Assembly (NCBI RefSeq): GCF_000471905.2
Contig: NW_006494942.1
Span: forward strand, 536,282 to 600,281
Source: Amborella trichopoda
Lineage: Eukaryota; Streptophyta; Magnoliopsida; Amborellales; Amborellaceae
Reading direction: 5' to 3'
Length of the DNA: 64,000 nucleotides
Part shown: piece after piece, positions 12,061 through 23,399 of the stretch
Layout: each line of letters opens with the position of its first letter
Numbering within the stretch: the stretch's first letter is position 1
Program-made: the position numbers and the translations under genes
The notes under the pieces: model-generated
The model's input: the letters and a program-made list of their open reading frames with translations, nothing else
What the model was told of the DNA's origin: nothing
Databases searched by the model: none

Positions 12061-12830
12061 CACACAAGAGGCACTAAGCTTCGTCGAGTGTGTTAAAGAA
12101 GAAGAAAGAGAGGACACAGACTGCGCTAAGACATCACTGGCTGTGTTAGAAGAAGAGCAAAGATAAGACACAGGTGGTGCTGAGCATCGTCGGCTGTGTT
12201 ACAAGGAGATGAGAGATAAGACACAAGCGGCACTAAGCATCATCGGCTATGTTAGAAGAAGAGGAGATTTGACACAAGTGGCGCTGAGCATTGCCAGCTG
12301 TGCTAGAAGAAGAGAAAGAGGACACAGACGGTGCTGAACATCACCAGCTATGTTAGACAAAGAAGAGAGAGAAGACACAAACGACACTAAGCATCACCGA
12401 CTTCGTTAGACAAAGAAGAGAGAGAAGATAAAGACGGTGCTAAGCATCATCAGTAGTGTTAGACAAGGAAGAGAGAAGACATAGACGACGCTGAGCATCG
12501 TTGGCTGTGTTAGACAATGAAGAGAGAGAAGACACAGATGGCACTGAGAATCACTGGATGCATTAGACAAGGAAGAGAGAGAAAATACAGATGGTGTTGA
12601 GCATCATTGACTGCATGAGACAAAGAAGAGAGAGAAGACACAGACAGTGCTAAGCATCATCGATTGCATTAAATGAGGAAGAGAGAGAAGACATAGATGG
12701 CATTGAGCATCACCGACTACTTTAGACAAATAAGAGAGAGAAGACACAGACGGTGTTAGGAGTCACCGGCTGTGTTAAGAAGAGAGGAGAGAGATGACAT
12801 AGGCGATGTTAAGCATCGCCAGCTGTATTA
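12061..12830. repeat. Tandem hairpin array in LTR A (about 53-bp unit, about 15 units)
   Basis: Each unit has arms ACACAG-x-CGGCG and CGCCG-x-CTGTGT around an 8-base CTGAGCAT loop, followed by a TTAGACAAAGAAGAGAGAG linker. This gives an 11-pair stem with one internal mismatch. Units are clear near 12320, 12374, 12478, 12637, 12742 and 12795. In minus-strand RNA the array would sit in the 5' leader between cap and primer site. Confidence 0.8.
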
Positions 12831-12837
12831 GACAATT

Positions 12838-13092
12838 AAGAGAGAGAAAAAGAGATAGAGATGAGAAGAAGAGAGAGAGATATAGAGATGAGAAGAAGAG
12901 AAAGAGATATAAAGATGAGAAGAAGAGAGAGAAAGAGAGATAAAGATGGAAGTGGAGGAGAGAGAGATATGAGAAGAAGAGAGAGAAAGAGGGATAAAGA
13001 TGAGAAGAAGATAGAGAAAAAAGGGGAGGAGAGAGAAAGAGGGGAGGAGAGAAAGAAGGGAGGAGAGAGAAAGAAGAAGGAGAGAGAAAGTT
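12838..13092. repeat. GA-rich tract, LTR A
   Basis: Purine-only AGAAGAGAGAGA-type low-complexity sequence between the hairpin array and the promoter zone. GA tracts hold the same place in the other LTRs of this group (47000-47210, 52880-53225, 29165-29395). Confidence 0.8.
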
Positions 13093-14555
13093 ACCTTATT
13101 GAGAGGTATCGACCCTTTTCTTCTCTCTCCTCTATTTATTCAAAATGCACCCACAAACTCAAGCAAAAATCAAAACTTTATTGATTGATTCAAGAAATGA
13201 AACGAAGGCCATTTTACAATGAAGTTTTGCATGTTAATATAGAATTGGGCCAAAACATGGGTGGACGCCTAAACAATACCTAAAATTGAACATAATTACA
13301 ATTTAATTAAATTAAAAGAAATTCAAAAAATGGGTGTAAAAGGACTATTTTGCCCCTGCTTAACAATGTGTGAAATTTCAAAATAGTCCCTGCTGCTACC
13401 CAAGAACTTGCGTGAACTTTTATGACTGATCTGGGGTTGCTCTGTTGCCCGTTTGATCGAAAGATGATTATTTTCTTGTAGGGTTCGGCATGATGATCGA
13501 TTTGATACCAATTTCGAGCCAGGAATCATGTTTTTGAGCCAAGATCATGAGACTTAAATTTTGGATGAATCTTGAAAACTTTAGATCCATAGTGTGCTCG
13601 TTCCTTGATGTTTTTCTTCTATTTCTTCTCTGAATCGCACTGAGCATGCCATCACAATCACGTTGCTACTAGTGCGGCTTGATTTTGTGTCCGGATGAAG
13701 ATTTTGTTGTCTTGCTTTTTTTGCCAGAATCTAAAAATTCGGCAGTAAGAATTTACAGCAGCATCAATGCCTTTGTGTGTGAAATACAATCATTCATTGT
13801 ACTTGACGTTCGAATCAGAGATAGCCTCGGACCTTATGAACATAATGCAATTGGTTTCGTGTCGATCGGGTAGGCGAGTGTTATGATTTGGCTGCTCGAG
13901 TGAGGCGTGCTGCTACTGAATTTTCTGCAATTTTCTTCACGAATCAGCAACTTATTTCTAGTTTTTCTCCCTACTCGGGCATAGTCACGGGATGTACCAC
14001 ATATTAAAACGCTCGTCTTGACAAGACGAACATGCTCACCAAATTTGAGTGCGATCCGACTCAGATCAAGTTAGATATAAGCCCCAAAAATCACTACTCG
14101 TGATTGTGAAAACAGCCACCTTTAATGGAGTTTTGGTGCTGGGTGGCCACACTGGAATAATGTGCGGCCTACCGCTTTTGGTAATTTACCATAACTTTGT
14201 CCTAAATTGCACGATTAAGTTGAAACTTGGCCCATAGGGGTTTTCGACCATGCCGAATCCAATGGAGGTGGTCCCACTGCTGTTGGACACACCAAAAATA
14301 TAATTCTAGTTACGGGGTTTATTTCAGGGTGCTAGAAGCCAATTTTTCCAAAATTGTTTCTTTCTATTCATTGCCTTAAAAAAATCTGATTACGATGAAA
14401 CTTGGCAGGTTGCCTTTTGGAGTGTTGATGAAGATCTTGACCAATTTTGGGGCAATTATGAGACTATCAAATTTCCACTGTTTTGTAGGCTTTATTGTCC
14501 TTCTTTCTCTTTATTCCGCATCAGGGACCAATGTGCTGAAAAATGCATTGAAACA

Positions 14556-15849
14556 TGAAGACTCTACTTTCCTCTTTCGAAGTGGCACTTCAGGCCCTTC
14601 ATTTGTTTGATGCACAGGTTTCAATAAATTTTCTCCCAAAATTGGAACCGACTTTGACATCCTTCTCGACTAGCTCGCCCCACAGAGATGAGAGTAAAGT
14701 TGATCAAATCAGGCAACGTATGATGTTTGGGGAGAAGGGAGCTTGAAGTTGACTTTAGAATTTTGGGTTTGCCTGGTGAAGGGGCTTGCTGCTTGGCCAT
14801 CTTGGGGGGCATCATCATGCCCCTAGTCTAGCCTTGAGGGCTAGCTCATACATACGAAGAAGAGGGAGTGGATAGGATGGTTCTCGAAGGGAACTTCTTC
14901 AAGTACCATGTCATTCAGGGCTTCGGGGTAGATTAGCATGCAATCAATTTCCATTTACCCTTGTAGTTAGCAGCATCAGTAAACCTACATGTGTGTGCAT
15001 GGTCAACAAAAGTGGTTGGGGTGGTTTGTGATCCACCCAATGAAATGAAAGGCTTTGTATGTGAAATACTTGCCTTTACAATTGGAGCGGCCTTAGAGTT
15101 GTTAGCATGCATGTGCAGTTCTTTAGGAGACCTTTGATTGATTTGAAGGTCATGTGCTCGTTTGGGTGCAGCCTTTGGACTGCCCCGAGTTAAGAGATTA
15201 TCATGCAATGCATTAATGGTAAGGGAACCACTTGTGATAGGTCCGGGTCCCAAAAGACCCCAAGCAGTTGAGGTGACTGGGGTAAGCTTTTACTTTCCCC
15301 GTTTTGTCACGATGATGGTTGAACCATCGGCCATGATATATGTGAGTGTGTGAGGAGTGACTTTGGAGCCACTCAAACAAGATGAACTGGTGCAGGAATT
15401 ACAAGCATGAAGTGTGAGTGGCGACATACTAGTATTAGTACTGCCCATGTACAATGAATGTGGGGTAGCGTTGCTGTTACCCACAAAAATTGGTCTTAAA
15501 GAGGACCGACCAAGTGAATAGAAGAAGTGGCATCAAAACCACCTTTAAGCTTAGGGCTGGCAGAGTGTTTGCCAATAACATGGCACACATGGAAAGAGGT
15601 GGTTTTAGGACCACCATTGCATTTGACATCTACAGACTTTCCTTTAATGTCGAAAAAGAGGGGACAAGGGGTTTGAGTACCCTTTCGTAGAGCTCCCTTA
15701 ACTTGAGTTAGGGTGCTTGAGCGAGCCAGACCACTCGAGGAGCATATGGGAGAAGCAGAGCTAACTGTCTTGCCTCTCATGGGTGAAGTCACAAATATGG
15801 TGATGATGAAATCCCCAAATTGGACGAAAGAGGAGTGATTAAACTCCAT
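14556..15849 (-). pseudogene. Leader ORF (ORF1-like) of element D
   Basis: Minus-strand coding stretches at 15496-15849, 15290-15484, 14933-15253 and 14621-14818 are rich in Ser, Thr, Pro and His. The first begins 73 bases past the primer site. FGDFIITIFVTSP resembles GDFLIPISMTHS in element C, and HTLTYIMADGSTIIVTKR resembles HTYVTVDDLTIAMKNR in C. I know no function. The place matches the pre-gag ORF1 of Ogre elements. Only a few breaks. The rest of D to the left is cut off by element A, which seems to have inserted here. Confidence 0.55.
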
Positions 15850-15921
15850 TGCAAGTTTAGATGAAGAGAGAAGTAAATTGCTTGTTCAAAAACGGTCCGT
15901 ACCAACTATAAGGTAGCGTAT

Positions 15922-15938
15922 TCCCAGTGGAGTCGCTA
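15922..15938 (-). promoter_or_regulatory. Primer-binding site, element D (tRNA-Arg type)
   Basis: The minus strand reads TAGCGACTCCACTGGGA, close to the TGGCGACTCCACTGGGGA type, two bases from the LTR start at 15941. Confidence 0.75.
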
Positions 15939-17039
15939 GTTGATCAGGTCTGAGTCTTCCCTTGGACCTCCTCCTCGCGGGGCGAGAGAAAATACCCTCT
16001 CTTGAACAACTTCAAGGGACCACATGTCACGACCACGCCCCCTGACCCCCACTGGAGGACGACAAAGAGCGAGATCATGACTTGAGGTCACATACGTCAC
16101 TCAGGTGGAAGAGGCATCAACACGTATTAAAATTGTGGAATCAAAGCAAACCACGATAAGAAGATAAAACTCATTCATCAAGCGACAAAAAATTGAATAA
16201 TTTAAAACCATTAACTCCATTCATCTCCAAAAGTCTTTACAATAAGGTTTGAGGCTTACAAGCTCAAAAAAAAGAAAAGAATAATATGTGGCAACACCAC
16301 CAAACACCTACAAAATCAAGAAGAATCCGGAACAGGTCTGAACTCTGAACACCTGCTATCACCGGTCTACTGCTCGTCACACACGATCAAGCACTAACGC
16401 TCTACACATATGAAATAAATAGAGTGAGCAATAAGCTTAGTAAGTAGATCACTGCCCGAATACATACTAATATGCCCATGGTTCGTCAGAAATCACATTT
16501 GTCTCACAGAGTATGGCCACACATTAGAGTATATATGAATGTTAAATAAAGATGGTACAATTCAATTAACAAAGCATTTCTTGTTCTCAAGTGGACATCA
16601 AACTTTGTAAATAGTAAAGATACAGTCAGAAGTTCATACAGAATAATGAATTCAAATAAGCACAACAGACAACTTCAGATAAGAAGAACAAAACAAGTCA
16701 CTCCTGAAGTAGAAGCCACATCGATCAGGTCAAGTTATCCCTGAAACGTGAGACTTCTACCCTCATTCAAAAGGGAGGATAGTGACTAGTGGAGGTCCTA
16801 TTTCGTAATATCCTCACTCAAGCACACATCCCCAGCGCGCTTTGAGGTTTTCAATAGGCTGAGGCCTTGCAAGACACAACCTCTCTTGTGCCCTCAAGCG
16901 AGAGGGCGTTACACTACCATTGGATGACCCAAAGCATAGTGCCCATGACAATTCGGGGGGCGCGACCCTCCCAGTTCTTTACAGACACATCTGGACTCCA
17001 CTTCTATAATTGGATTCGAGGTACAATATATCCATCTAC

Positions 17040-17310
17040 CAATGGAGGACCCTTTGCGTAGTAGTCATATATAGGTTTTAGTTCACATATAATAGAGTCG
17101 AAATACTCACACCAATAGAAGACTCATTACGTAGCGGTCGCAATAGTCACAACAGTATCAGTGCCGCAGAAATTACAGTATCCACTACCAATAGAGGACC
17201 CATTGCATAGTGGTCACAGCATGCATAACAGTATCAATATAACAGAAATTACAGTATCCACTACTAATGGAGGACCCATTGCATAGCAGTCTCAGCATGC
17301 AAATTCTATC
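17040..17310. repeat. Minisatellite inside Tekay LTR
   Basis: Three to four copies of a unit of about 80-90 bases with the core GGAGGACCCATTGCATAG and an ACAGTATCCACTAC phrase. Confidence 0.7.
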
Positions 17311-18639
17311 CATGACATCTAGTCACATTTAGGATCGTAACTTTCAATTCATTTAGAATTTAAATACAACTCTAAATAAATTTTGTGCTAGACACAACCA
17401 TCTTTCAAATAGGAGTAGTTTGAAAGAAATTTGATCTTGTTCGACCCCTCAAACGTATAAAATAATAGAGACATTAAATCTGAAATCTACTATGTAGAGA
17501 AGGCAGTGACATGTCTTTGAAACTCACTCCATAACTTGAAATCAAGAAGTGATTTAAAAAAGTGATCAGCATGTGAATTGAAGCTTACTTATGTACCGTT
17601 CAAATTGTAGTGGTTTGAAAGAAAATAGACACATTATCATTATGTCACAGAGACATCGATTCTGTGTTTTCACTAAAACTGTCCTCAGTGAGCTACTGAC
17701 ATATTTGGAACTATAACTTTACATACATGAAAAATTAGAACAACATGAAAACATAAGCATTGAATTAGACACATAAATATTTCCATTGGAGGTTGTTTGG
17801 TGTCATTTCGACTTCAATTATTGAGTCAAACTCTCAGTACAACAGAACTAACATTTTTGGAAATTACCGCAGTTTGCTAACAGTGATATGGAGGCATAAA
17901 ACAAAGCATATCCTCCAATAGATAGACTCATAGGCCTTTCCAATGGTGGAAATTTTAGGTCAATCGGATATCATTTTCTCATATCAAAATCTCATCACAA
18001 CAGTAGGTGAATTCCTTAGAAAATTACAGTGTACGCATGACATATCCCAAAAACTATTTCATAACATCAAATCCATCGAAGACATCAACATGAAACCAAA
18101 TTTAGATTAAACTAGACTCACAAGGACATCAACCCACAAATTTTTGAGCTCGACAAAAATAAGAACAGTGCCTAACCATTCATAGAATGAAGGCTAAATT
18201 ACTGGAAAAACAAAGCACAAATACATTCATTCTATCTTATTCGTTTACGCAATTTCTATAAAAGCTCATGTCTCATCTCATGCTTAACTTAAGCTTCATT
18301 CATGGCTAAATCATGCTTCAATCAAAGGGGGTAGTAATCCACTTACCGAAACAACAATGGTGCCCTACTATCCCTTTCCCATAGTCCTTCAACTCCAACA
18401 ATGGCTGCTCCAAGGTGCGGGTGAGAGCTTCCCTAAATCTTGTCTTAGAGAGAGAGAGAGATATGTAGGAGTGAAGAGTGAGGGACGTGTAGGAGAGGAG
18501 GGGGCTTAAGTACCTCCTCTAGGAAGGTGGTAGTCCCGAATTGACAGTTGGCAACAAACTTTCATGCAGCTAGACAAGGGGTGAACATAAATCATGCACG
18601 AGAATGTCGCAGCCAGCGCTATGCACACGGCTGTGTCCC

Positions 18640-18840
18640 CCTTCCACTCATGACGTTGCGCTCTCCACTGCTGCGCACTCTCTCTTCCTTCACCGTGCAC
18701 TATCTTGTCGCGCGCTCTATTGTCGCACACCCTACACCATTGCCGCACGCTCTCTTCCTTCACTGCGCGCTCTCTTGTCGTGCACCTTATCGCCACACGC
18801 CCTACACCATCATGGCACACTCTCTTCCTTCGTCGCACGA
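18640..18840. repeat. CT-rich minisatellite at U3 end of the Tekay LTR
   Basis: Repeats of CGCACGCTCTCTTCCTTC with CCTACACCAT; the same array is at 24985-25225 in the other LTR. It would lie at the 5' end of U3, a place where enhancers often sit. Confidence 0.7.
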
Positions 18841-18872
18841 ACTATTCGGCCTGGAAAATCTAGGTCATTACA

Positions 18873-18890
18873 CCATCCCCACCTTAAAAA
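18873..18890 (-). promoter_or_regulatory. Polypurine tract, Tekay element
   Basis: The minus strand reads TTTTTAAGGTGGGGATGG immediately before the LTR start TGTAATGACC, the usual form in this clade for priming plus-strand DNA. Confidence 0.85.
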
Positions 18891-20130
18891 GGATTTTGTC
18901 CTCAAAATCGTCAATCGAATAAATGGGGGTGCTTAGCCCAGATTTCATCTTCTCGCTCCCATATCGATTCTTCCCTCAAATGATATTGCCATAAAACCCG
19001 AACCAGGGGAATTTTTTGTTGCGCAAAACTTGAACCCTTCAATCTAGAATCTCAATTGGTTGCTCAACATAAGTTAAGTCCCAGATCTGCATGGGCTCAT
19101 ACTTCAAGACGTGGGACGGATCGGGCTTATACTTCCTTAATAATAAAAAAAGGAAAACATCATGAATACTGACCAACTCGGGTGGTAAGGCCAATCGATA
19201 TGCCGTAACTCTGATTTTCTCTAATATTTCAAGGGGTCCGATGAATTGCGAACTTAGCTTCCCTTTCTTTCCGAACCTCATAATTCCCTTTATCAGTGAC
19301 ACTTTCAAAATGACCCGATCACCAACTTCAAAATCAAAGTCCTTTCGTAATTATCGGCATAACTCTTCTGCCGACTCTGAGCTATTTTAAGCCTTTCTCG
19401 AATTAGGACGATATTTTATGATGTTACTTTAACAATTTTTGGCCCTAATAGTCTCCTTTCGCAGACTTCTTCCCAACACACTTGTGATCTGTATAATCTC
19501 CCACACATGGCTTCAAAAGGTGCCATTTGAATACTGGTTTGAAAACTGTTGTTATACGCAAATTCTATTAGAGGTAAGTGATCATCCCAGTTTTCTTTAA
19601 AGTTTGTAACACATGACCTCAACATGTCTTCTAAGGTTTGAATGGTACTTTCTGACTGTCCATCAGTCTAAGAGTGAGAAGCAGTACTAAAAGTGAGTCT
19701 GTTCCTCAAAGATGATTGCAGACTGCTCCAAAACCTTGAAGTGAATCTAGAGTCCCTGTCAGACACAATACTAACAGATACTCCGTGTAGCCTTACTATC
19801 TCCTTGAAATACAACTGAGCCAGTTTATCTAGGGTATAGGTAGTGTAGACTGGTAAGAAATGTGTCGCCTTGGTTAATCGATCCAAAATAATCCAAATGT
19901 TGTCATGTTCAGTGCCTGATTTTGGCAACCCGGATACAAAATCCATCGTGAAATGCTCCCACTTCCATTCTGATATAGGCAAAGGTTGCAACAGTCCGGC
20001 AGGTCTCTAGTGCTCAGCCTTTACTTGCTGACAGGTCAGACATTTAGAAACAAATTGTGCCACCTCCCTCTTCATGTTATTCCACCAGAAAGTATTCTTT
20101 AAATCCTAATACATTTTTGTGCTTCTTAGG
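18891..20130 (-). pseudogene. Integrase and chromodomain, Tekay element
   Basis: The integrase core is recognisable at 19668-19991 (WEHFTMDFVSGLP, LTKATHFLP, then VSIVSDRDSRFTSRFW) and 19416-19625 (WDDHLPLIEFAYNNS, MAPFEAMCGR). CLTCQQVKAEH near 20030 is the end of the zinc-binding domain. The C-terminal part (19039-19308) has the GP-x-E-I-L-E-K-I..AYRLALP fold marker, then PIEILD and QVLRNK-like chromodomain residues near 18950-19050. Integrase inserts the cDNA; the chromodomain steers it to modified histones. A handful of breaks. Confidence 0.88.
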
Positions 20131-20299
20131 TGTACAGTATAACGGGAGTGGTGTGTGCATCTTCTATCCCTCTTGATATTCTAATCTTGATACCCGTTCT
20201 CTAAATCTTAACAAATCATCATTGCCTAAAGAAAAATCCTCCTTTCTTTCCCGCTTTAATTCTTTCAGGATTTTCATAAGCTGGGGGTCTGTCTTTTAT

Positions 20300-21720
20300 A
20301 CTACCCGAATCTATTGAAAGAGTTGTGGTTCCACTCCTATACCTGTAGTTATTCCTGGCCTAGAACTAGAGGGTAAAGTCGGGTGCCAATCCACTGCATC
20401 TTCTATCAGTTTCATTTCTCGGGCCATCAGATGGGCTACTGATATCAACGGTTTCTGGCACAAAGGGTCGGCCACTACATTTGTCTTGCTTGGTTGGTAA
20501 TTGATGGTGCAGTCATAGTCATTTAGTAAGTCCATCCATCTTCTTTGTCTCATAACCAACTCCTTTCGAGAAAATAAATACTTGAGGCTCTTATGGTCTG
20601 TGAATATCTTAAACTAGGTTCCATAGAGATAATGCCTCCAAACCTTTAAGGAAAAGACCACGGTCGTGAGCTCTAAGTCATGAGTTGGGTAATTTTGCTC
20701 ATGCAGCTTTAATTGTCTAGAGGCATAGGCTATAACTTTCTCATGCTGCATTAACACACACCCCAGTCCTTTATGGGAAGCATCAGTGTAGACCACAAAG
20801 CTTTCGTTTCCTTCGGGTAAGGTTAGTATTGGGGTTGTAGTCAATCTCGTCTTTAATTCTTGAAAACTTTTCTCACAATCTTCTGACCATATGAACTTCA
20901 CTTCCTTATGGGTTAAGCGAGTCAGGGGAAGCACAATCTTTGAGAAGCCTTCTACAAAATGCCTATAGTATCCTACCAGACCCAGAAAACTATGGACTTC
21001 TGTCACATTCGTTGGCCTTCCACACTTAATCACGACTTCAATCTTACAAGGGTCTACAATGACCCCGTCCTTAGAAATAACGTGTCCAAGAAAGGCCATG
21101 TTTGGAAGCCAAAACTCACTTTTCCCTAACTTGGTATATAACTTTTCTGTCTTCGGAATCTGGAGAATCATCCTCAAATGCCGTTCATGGTCTTCCCGAT
21201 TCCTTGAGTACACCAGAATGTCATCAATAAATACTACTACAAAGTCATCCAGGAAGGGCCTAAAAACGTTGTTCATTACATCCATAAAAAAGGTCAGGGT
21301 ATTCGTTAGTCCAAACAGCATCACTAAAAACTCATAATGACCGTAACGAGTTCTGAATGCGATCTTAGGGACATCTTCTTCCTTGACTCATAGCTGATGG
21401 TAACCTAATCAAAGGTCAATTTTGAAAAATAACTGGGCGCCTTGGAGTTGATCAAAAAGGTCATCGATTTTAGGTAAAGGTTACTTATTCTTCACAGTAA
21501 CCTGATTCAGCTGCTGATAGTCTATACATAACCTCAAAGACCCATCTTTATTTTTAACCAATAAGACAGGTGCACCCCAGGGCGACACACTAGCTCGAAT
21601 GAAACCCTTCTCCAGTAACTCTTATAGATGTTCTTTTAACTCCTTCAGTTCAGCTGGGGCCATCTTATGGGGACAGTGCCAAGGACCTCATTTATCTCAA
21701 ATTCTATTTGTCTGACTGAG
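20300..21720 (-). pseudogene. Reverse transcriptase and RNase H, Tekay element
   Basis: The 20614-21324 stretch has [15 protein letters not shown], then [12 protein letters not shown] (the RT active-site loop), [11 protein letters not shown] and [12 protein letters not shown], then RNase H with [15 protein letters not shown] and LPTHDLEL-like residues. The next stretch (20311-20559) has the RNase H end, QRRWMDLLNDYDC. Copies the element RNA into DNA in the particle. A few breaks. Confidence 0.92.
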
Positions 21721-22017
21721 GGCAAAGAGGTTACCTCTTCAGGAAAGACCTCCGGATATTCTCTCACTACCAGTATTTCATCTAACTTAGACTAGTCATC
21801 CCAATTTTCCATTATGTAAGCTAGATACCCAACACATCTTTTACTCAGTAATTGAAAAGCCCAAATAGTAGAAATAAAATGTAGAGGGGAAACATCTTAA
21901 CACCAATAAAGTTTAACTCAGGCTGGTTTGGGTGTCTAAGGGTTACAGTCATATCACGACAATCCACAGTAGCATGGTGTGTGATACCCAATCCATGCCC
22001 AAAATAACGTCAAAGTC

Positions 22018-22308
22018 TTAGATATCTAACCATATCAAATCTATAAGTAGTACACACCCTTCAAGAAAACCCTTACAATGTTTATAAATTATATCAGTTT
22101 TTATATGTTCCCCCATAGGTGTGAACACTACCAATGTCCAGTCAAGCAAGGAAGGTCTAACATTTATGTGGCATGCAAAGTGAGGTGCAACAAAAGAGTG
22201 TGTAGATCCAGGATCAACCATAATTTTAGCTTCAATGCCACAAACGGAGAGAGTACGTCTGATAACTGAAGTTGATGCCTTAGCTTCTTGCTCAGTGAGA
22301 GTAAACAC
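22018..22308 (-). pseudogene. Aspartic protease, Tekay element
   Basis: VFTLTEQEAKAS precedes IEAKIMVDPGSTHSFV, the D-x-G-S/T active-site segment typical of chromoviral retropepsins. The order gag, protease, RT is the normal one. Confidence 0.85.
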
Positions 22309-22329
22309 CCGACCTTGAGTCTTTGGTTG

Positions 22330-23292
22330 GTTCTCAGGTCCTCTTACTTAGCAATCTCTAATTTGGTGGCCCGGCTTGCCACATCTGAAGCATGCCCCAG
22401 TCTTCTTTCGATAATTAGCTGTCGAGTGATTATCTTTCCCACAGTGTGGGCACGTTGGACGTCAACTCTCTCTTACATCGCCTGGCAATGTTCTCAGAAT
22501 CTTCTTGCCTCTCTGACTTTCTCCTCCCCTAAGGTCCCTCTTCAGTGGTGTTCGAGCTTTTCTCCCAAAGTTTTCAAACTGGGCTAGTCTCATCTTCAAG
22601 TTTCCCCCAACTTGGGACTCTTCGCAGTCCCTCTCTATTTTCATGGCTAAGTCCACTACAGGGGAGAAAACCTTCAGATTTGTTGATATCACCTTCCCCC
22701 TTATTTTTGACCTAAGGTCCCTCTCAAACTTATGTGCTTTTGGAGCCTCAGTATTGATTATGTGTGGGACAAACCTTGACAACTCAACAAATTTGGCTGC
22801 ATACTGTTCCACAGTTAAATTTCCCTGTTGCAGCTCAATAAACTTTACTTCTTTTCTTTTCCGTACTGAATCAGGAAAGAACTTTTCATTGAAAGCTTCT
22901 AGAAAATTTCCCCATCTCGCTTCTGTCCCGGACTCTTCTCAAGATTGTTTCACTGAGCTCCACCACTGCTCAGCATCCCCTTCAAGCATGAACGTGCCTA
23001 GCCTTACTTTTTGCTCATCAGTGCAATTTAAAACATTGAATATCTTCTCCACCTATCTTCTCCATCTCACCGCCTCTTTTACTCCCCCAAGCTCTAAGAA
23101 GGTCGGAGGATCCAACCTCCTAAACTTCTCTAAAAATCTACTATCACTCAAGTCAGGGGCAGGGGTAGATGGAGCTGGCATAGCTTCGTTCATCATCTAT
23201 GTGATGGCCCCTAAAGTTCTGACAAACTCTCTGAGGGCATCAGTGTTTTCGTTACTAGAGCGCGCATTGTTGGCCCTCATCCTCGGCATCTT
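22330..23292 (-). pseudogene. Gag (capsid, CCHC knuckle), Tekay element
   Basis: The capsid region at 22462-22812 has VEQYAAKFVELSRFVPHI and FERDLRSKIRGKV, hallmarks of chromovirus gag. ACFRCGKPGHQIRDC near 22345-22395 is a full CCHC zinc knuckle. The N-terminus lies near 23290 (MPRMRANN). A few breaks. Confidence 0.88.
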
Positions 23293-23382
23293 CAACTTAA
23301 GACACAAGCATTCAGTTATTAATCTACCCAAAACTACTCTAAGGCCACTCTAAACTCCCTAGGCCAAGAACCCTAACCTAGC

Positions 23383-23396
23383 TACGCTGATACTAT
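23383..23396 (-). promoter_or_regulatory. Primer-binding site, Tekay element (initiator Met tRNA type)
   Basis: The minus strand reads TAGTATCAGCGTAGC, a worn form of TGGTATCAGAGC, a few bases from the 5' LTR. Confidence 0.7.
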
Positions 23397-23399
23397 AAC

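Larger units (their letters stand above)
1..14555 (-). mobile_element. Element A: non-autonomous Tat/Ogre-like Ty3/gypsy LTR element carrying an antisense PMD gene
   Basis: Read on the minus strand the order is 5' LTR (11163-14555), tRNA-Arg-type primer site, leader ORF, gag, protease, then a plus-strand PMD gene with its own promoter, then the 3' side, which runs off the left edge. I see no reverse transcriptase, RNase H or integrase. Family placement rests on the CHHC-type knuckle of gag, the retropepsin context and the primer site, all typical of the Tat/Ogre group. The coding parts are broken in many places (more than ten in all). Age cannot be read from LTR pairs because the 3' LTR is outside the window. 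By eye, A and B differ by roughly a fifth in shared LTR sequence, so the family is old. Confidence 0.8.
11163..14555 (-). repeat. 5' LTR of element A (about 3.4 kb)
   Basis: On the minus strand it starts TGTTTCAATGC and ends CCTAACCA. The left edge follows from the primer site. The right edge is where similarity with the LTR ends at 31798 and 48648 stops (GAAACA, GAACA). From left to right on the plus strand it holds U5, the hairpin array (12061-12830), a GA tract (12838-13092), a pyrimidine stretch, an AT-rich promoter/poly(A) zone (13100-13330), then U3. A minus-strand TATA-like CTATATTAAC lies near 13232-13241, so the hairpins and the GA tract fall in transcribed R/U5. Confidence 0.75.
16025..18872 (-). 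repeat. 3' LTR of the Tekay element
   Basis: On the plus strand it starts TGTCACGACC and ends GGTCATTACA. It holds an internal minisatellite of about 80-bp units (17040-17310, GGAGGACCCATTGCATAG core) and a CT-rich minisatellite near the U3 end (18640-18840). The 5' copy is shorter (1.86 kb). Confidence 0.9.

Noticed and set aside
12061-12830. CRISPR-like array (regular dyad repeats)
   Set aside because: The linkers are near-identical, not unique spacers, and the setting is a plant LTR. The same applies to 32336-32935.
12861-13184. Arg/Glu-rich 107-codon frame (MRRRERDIE repeats)
   Set aside because: A translation of the GA tract in LTR A.
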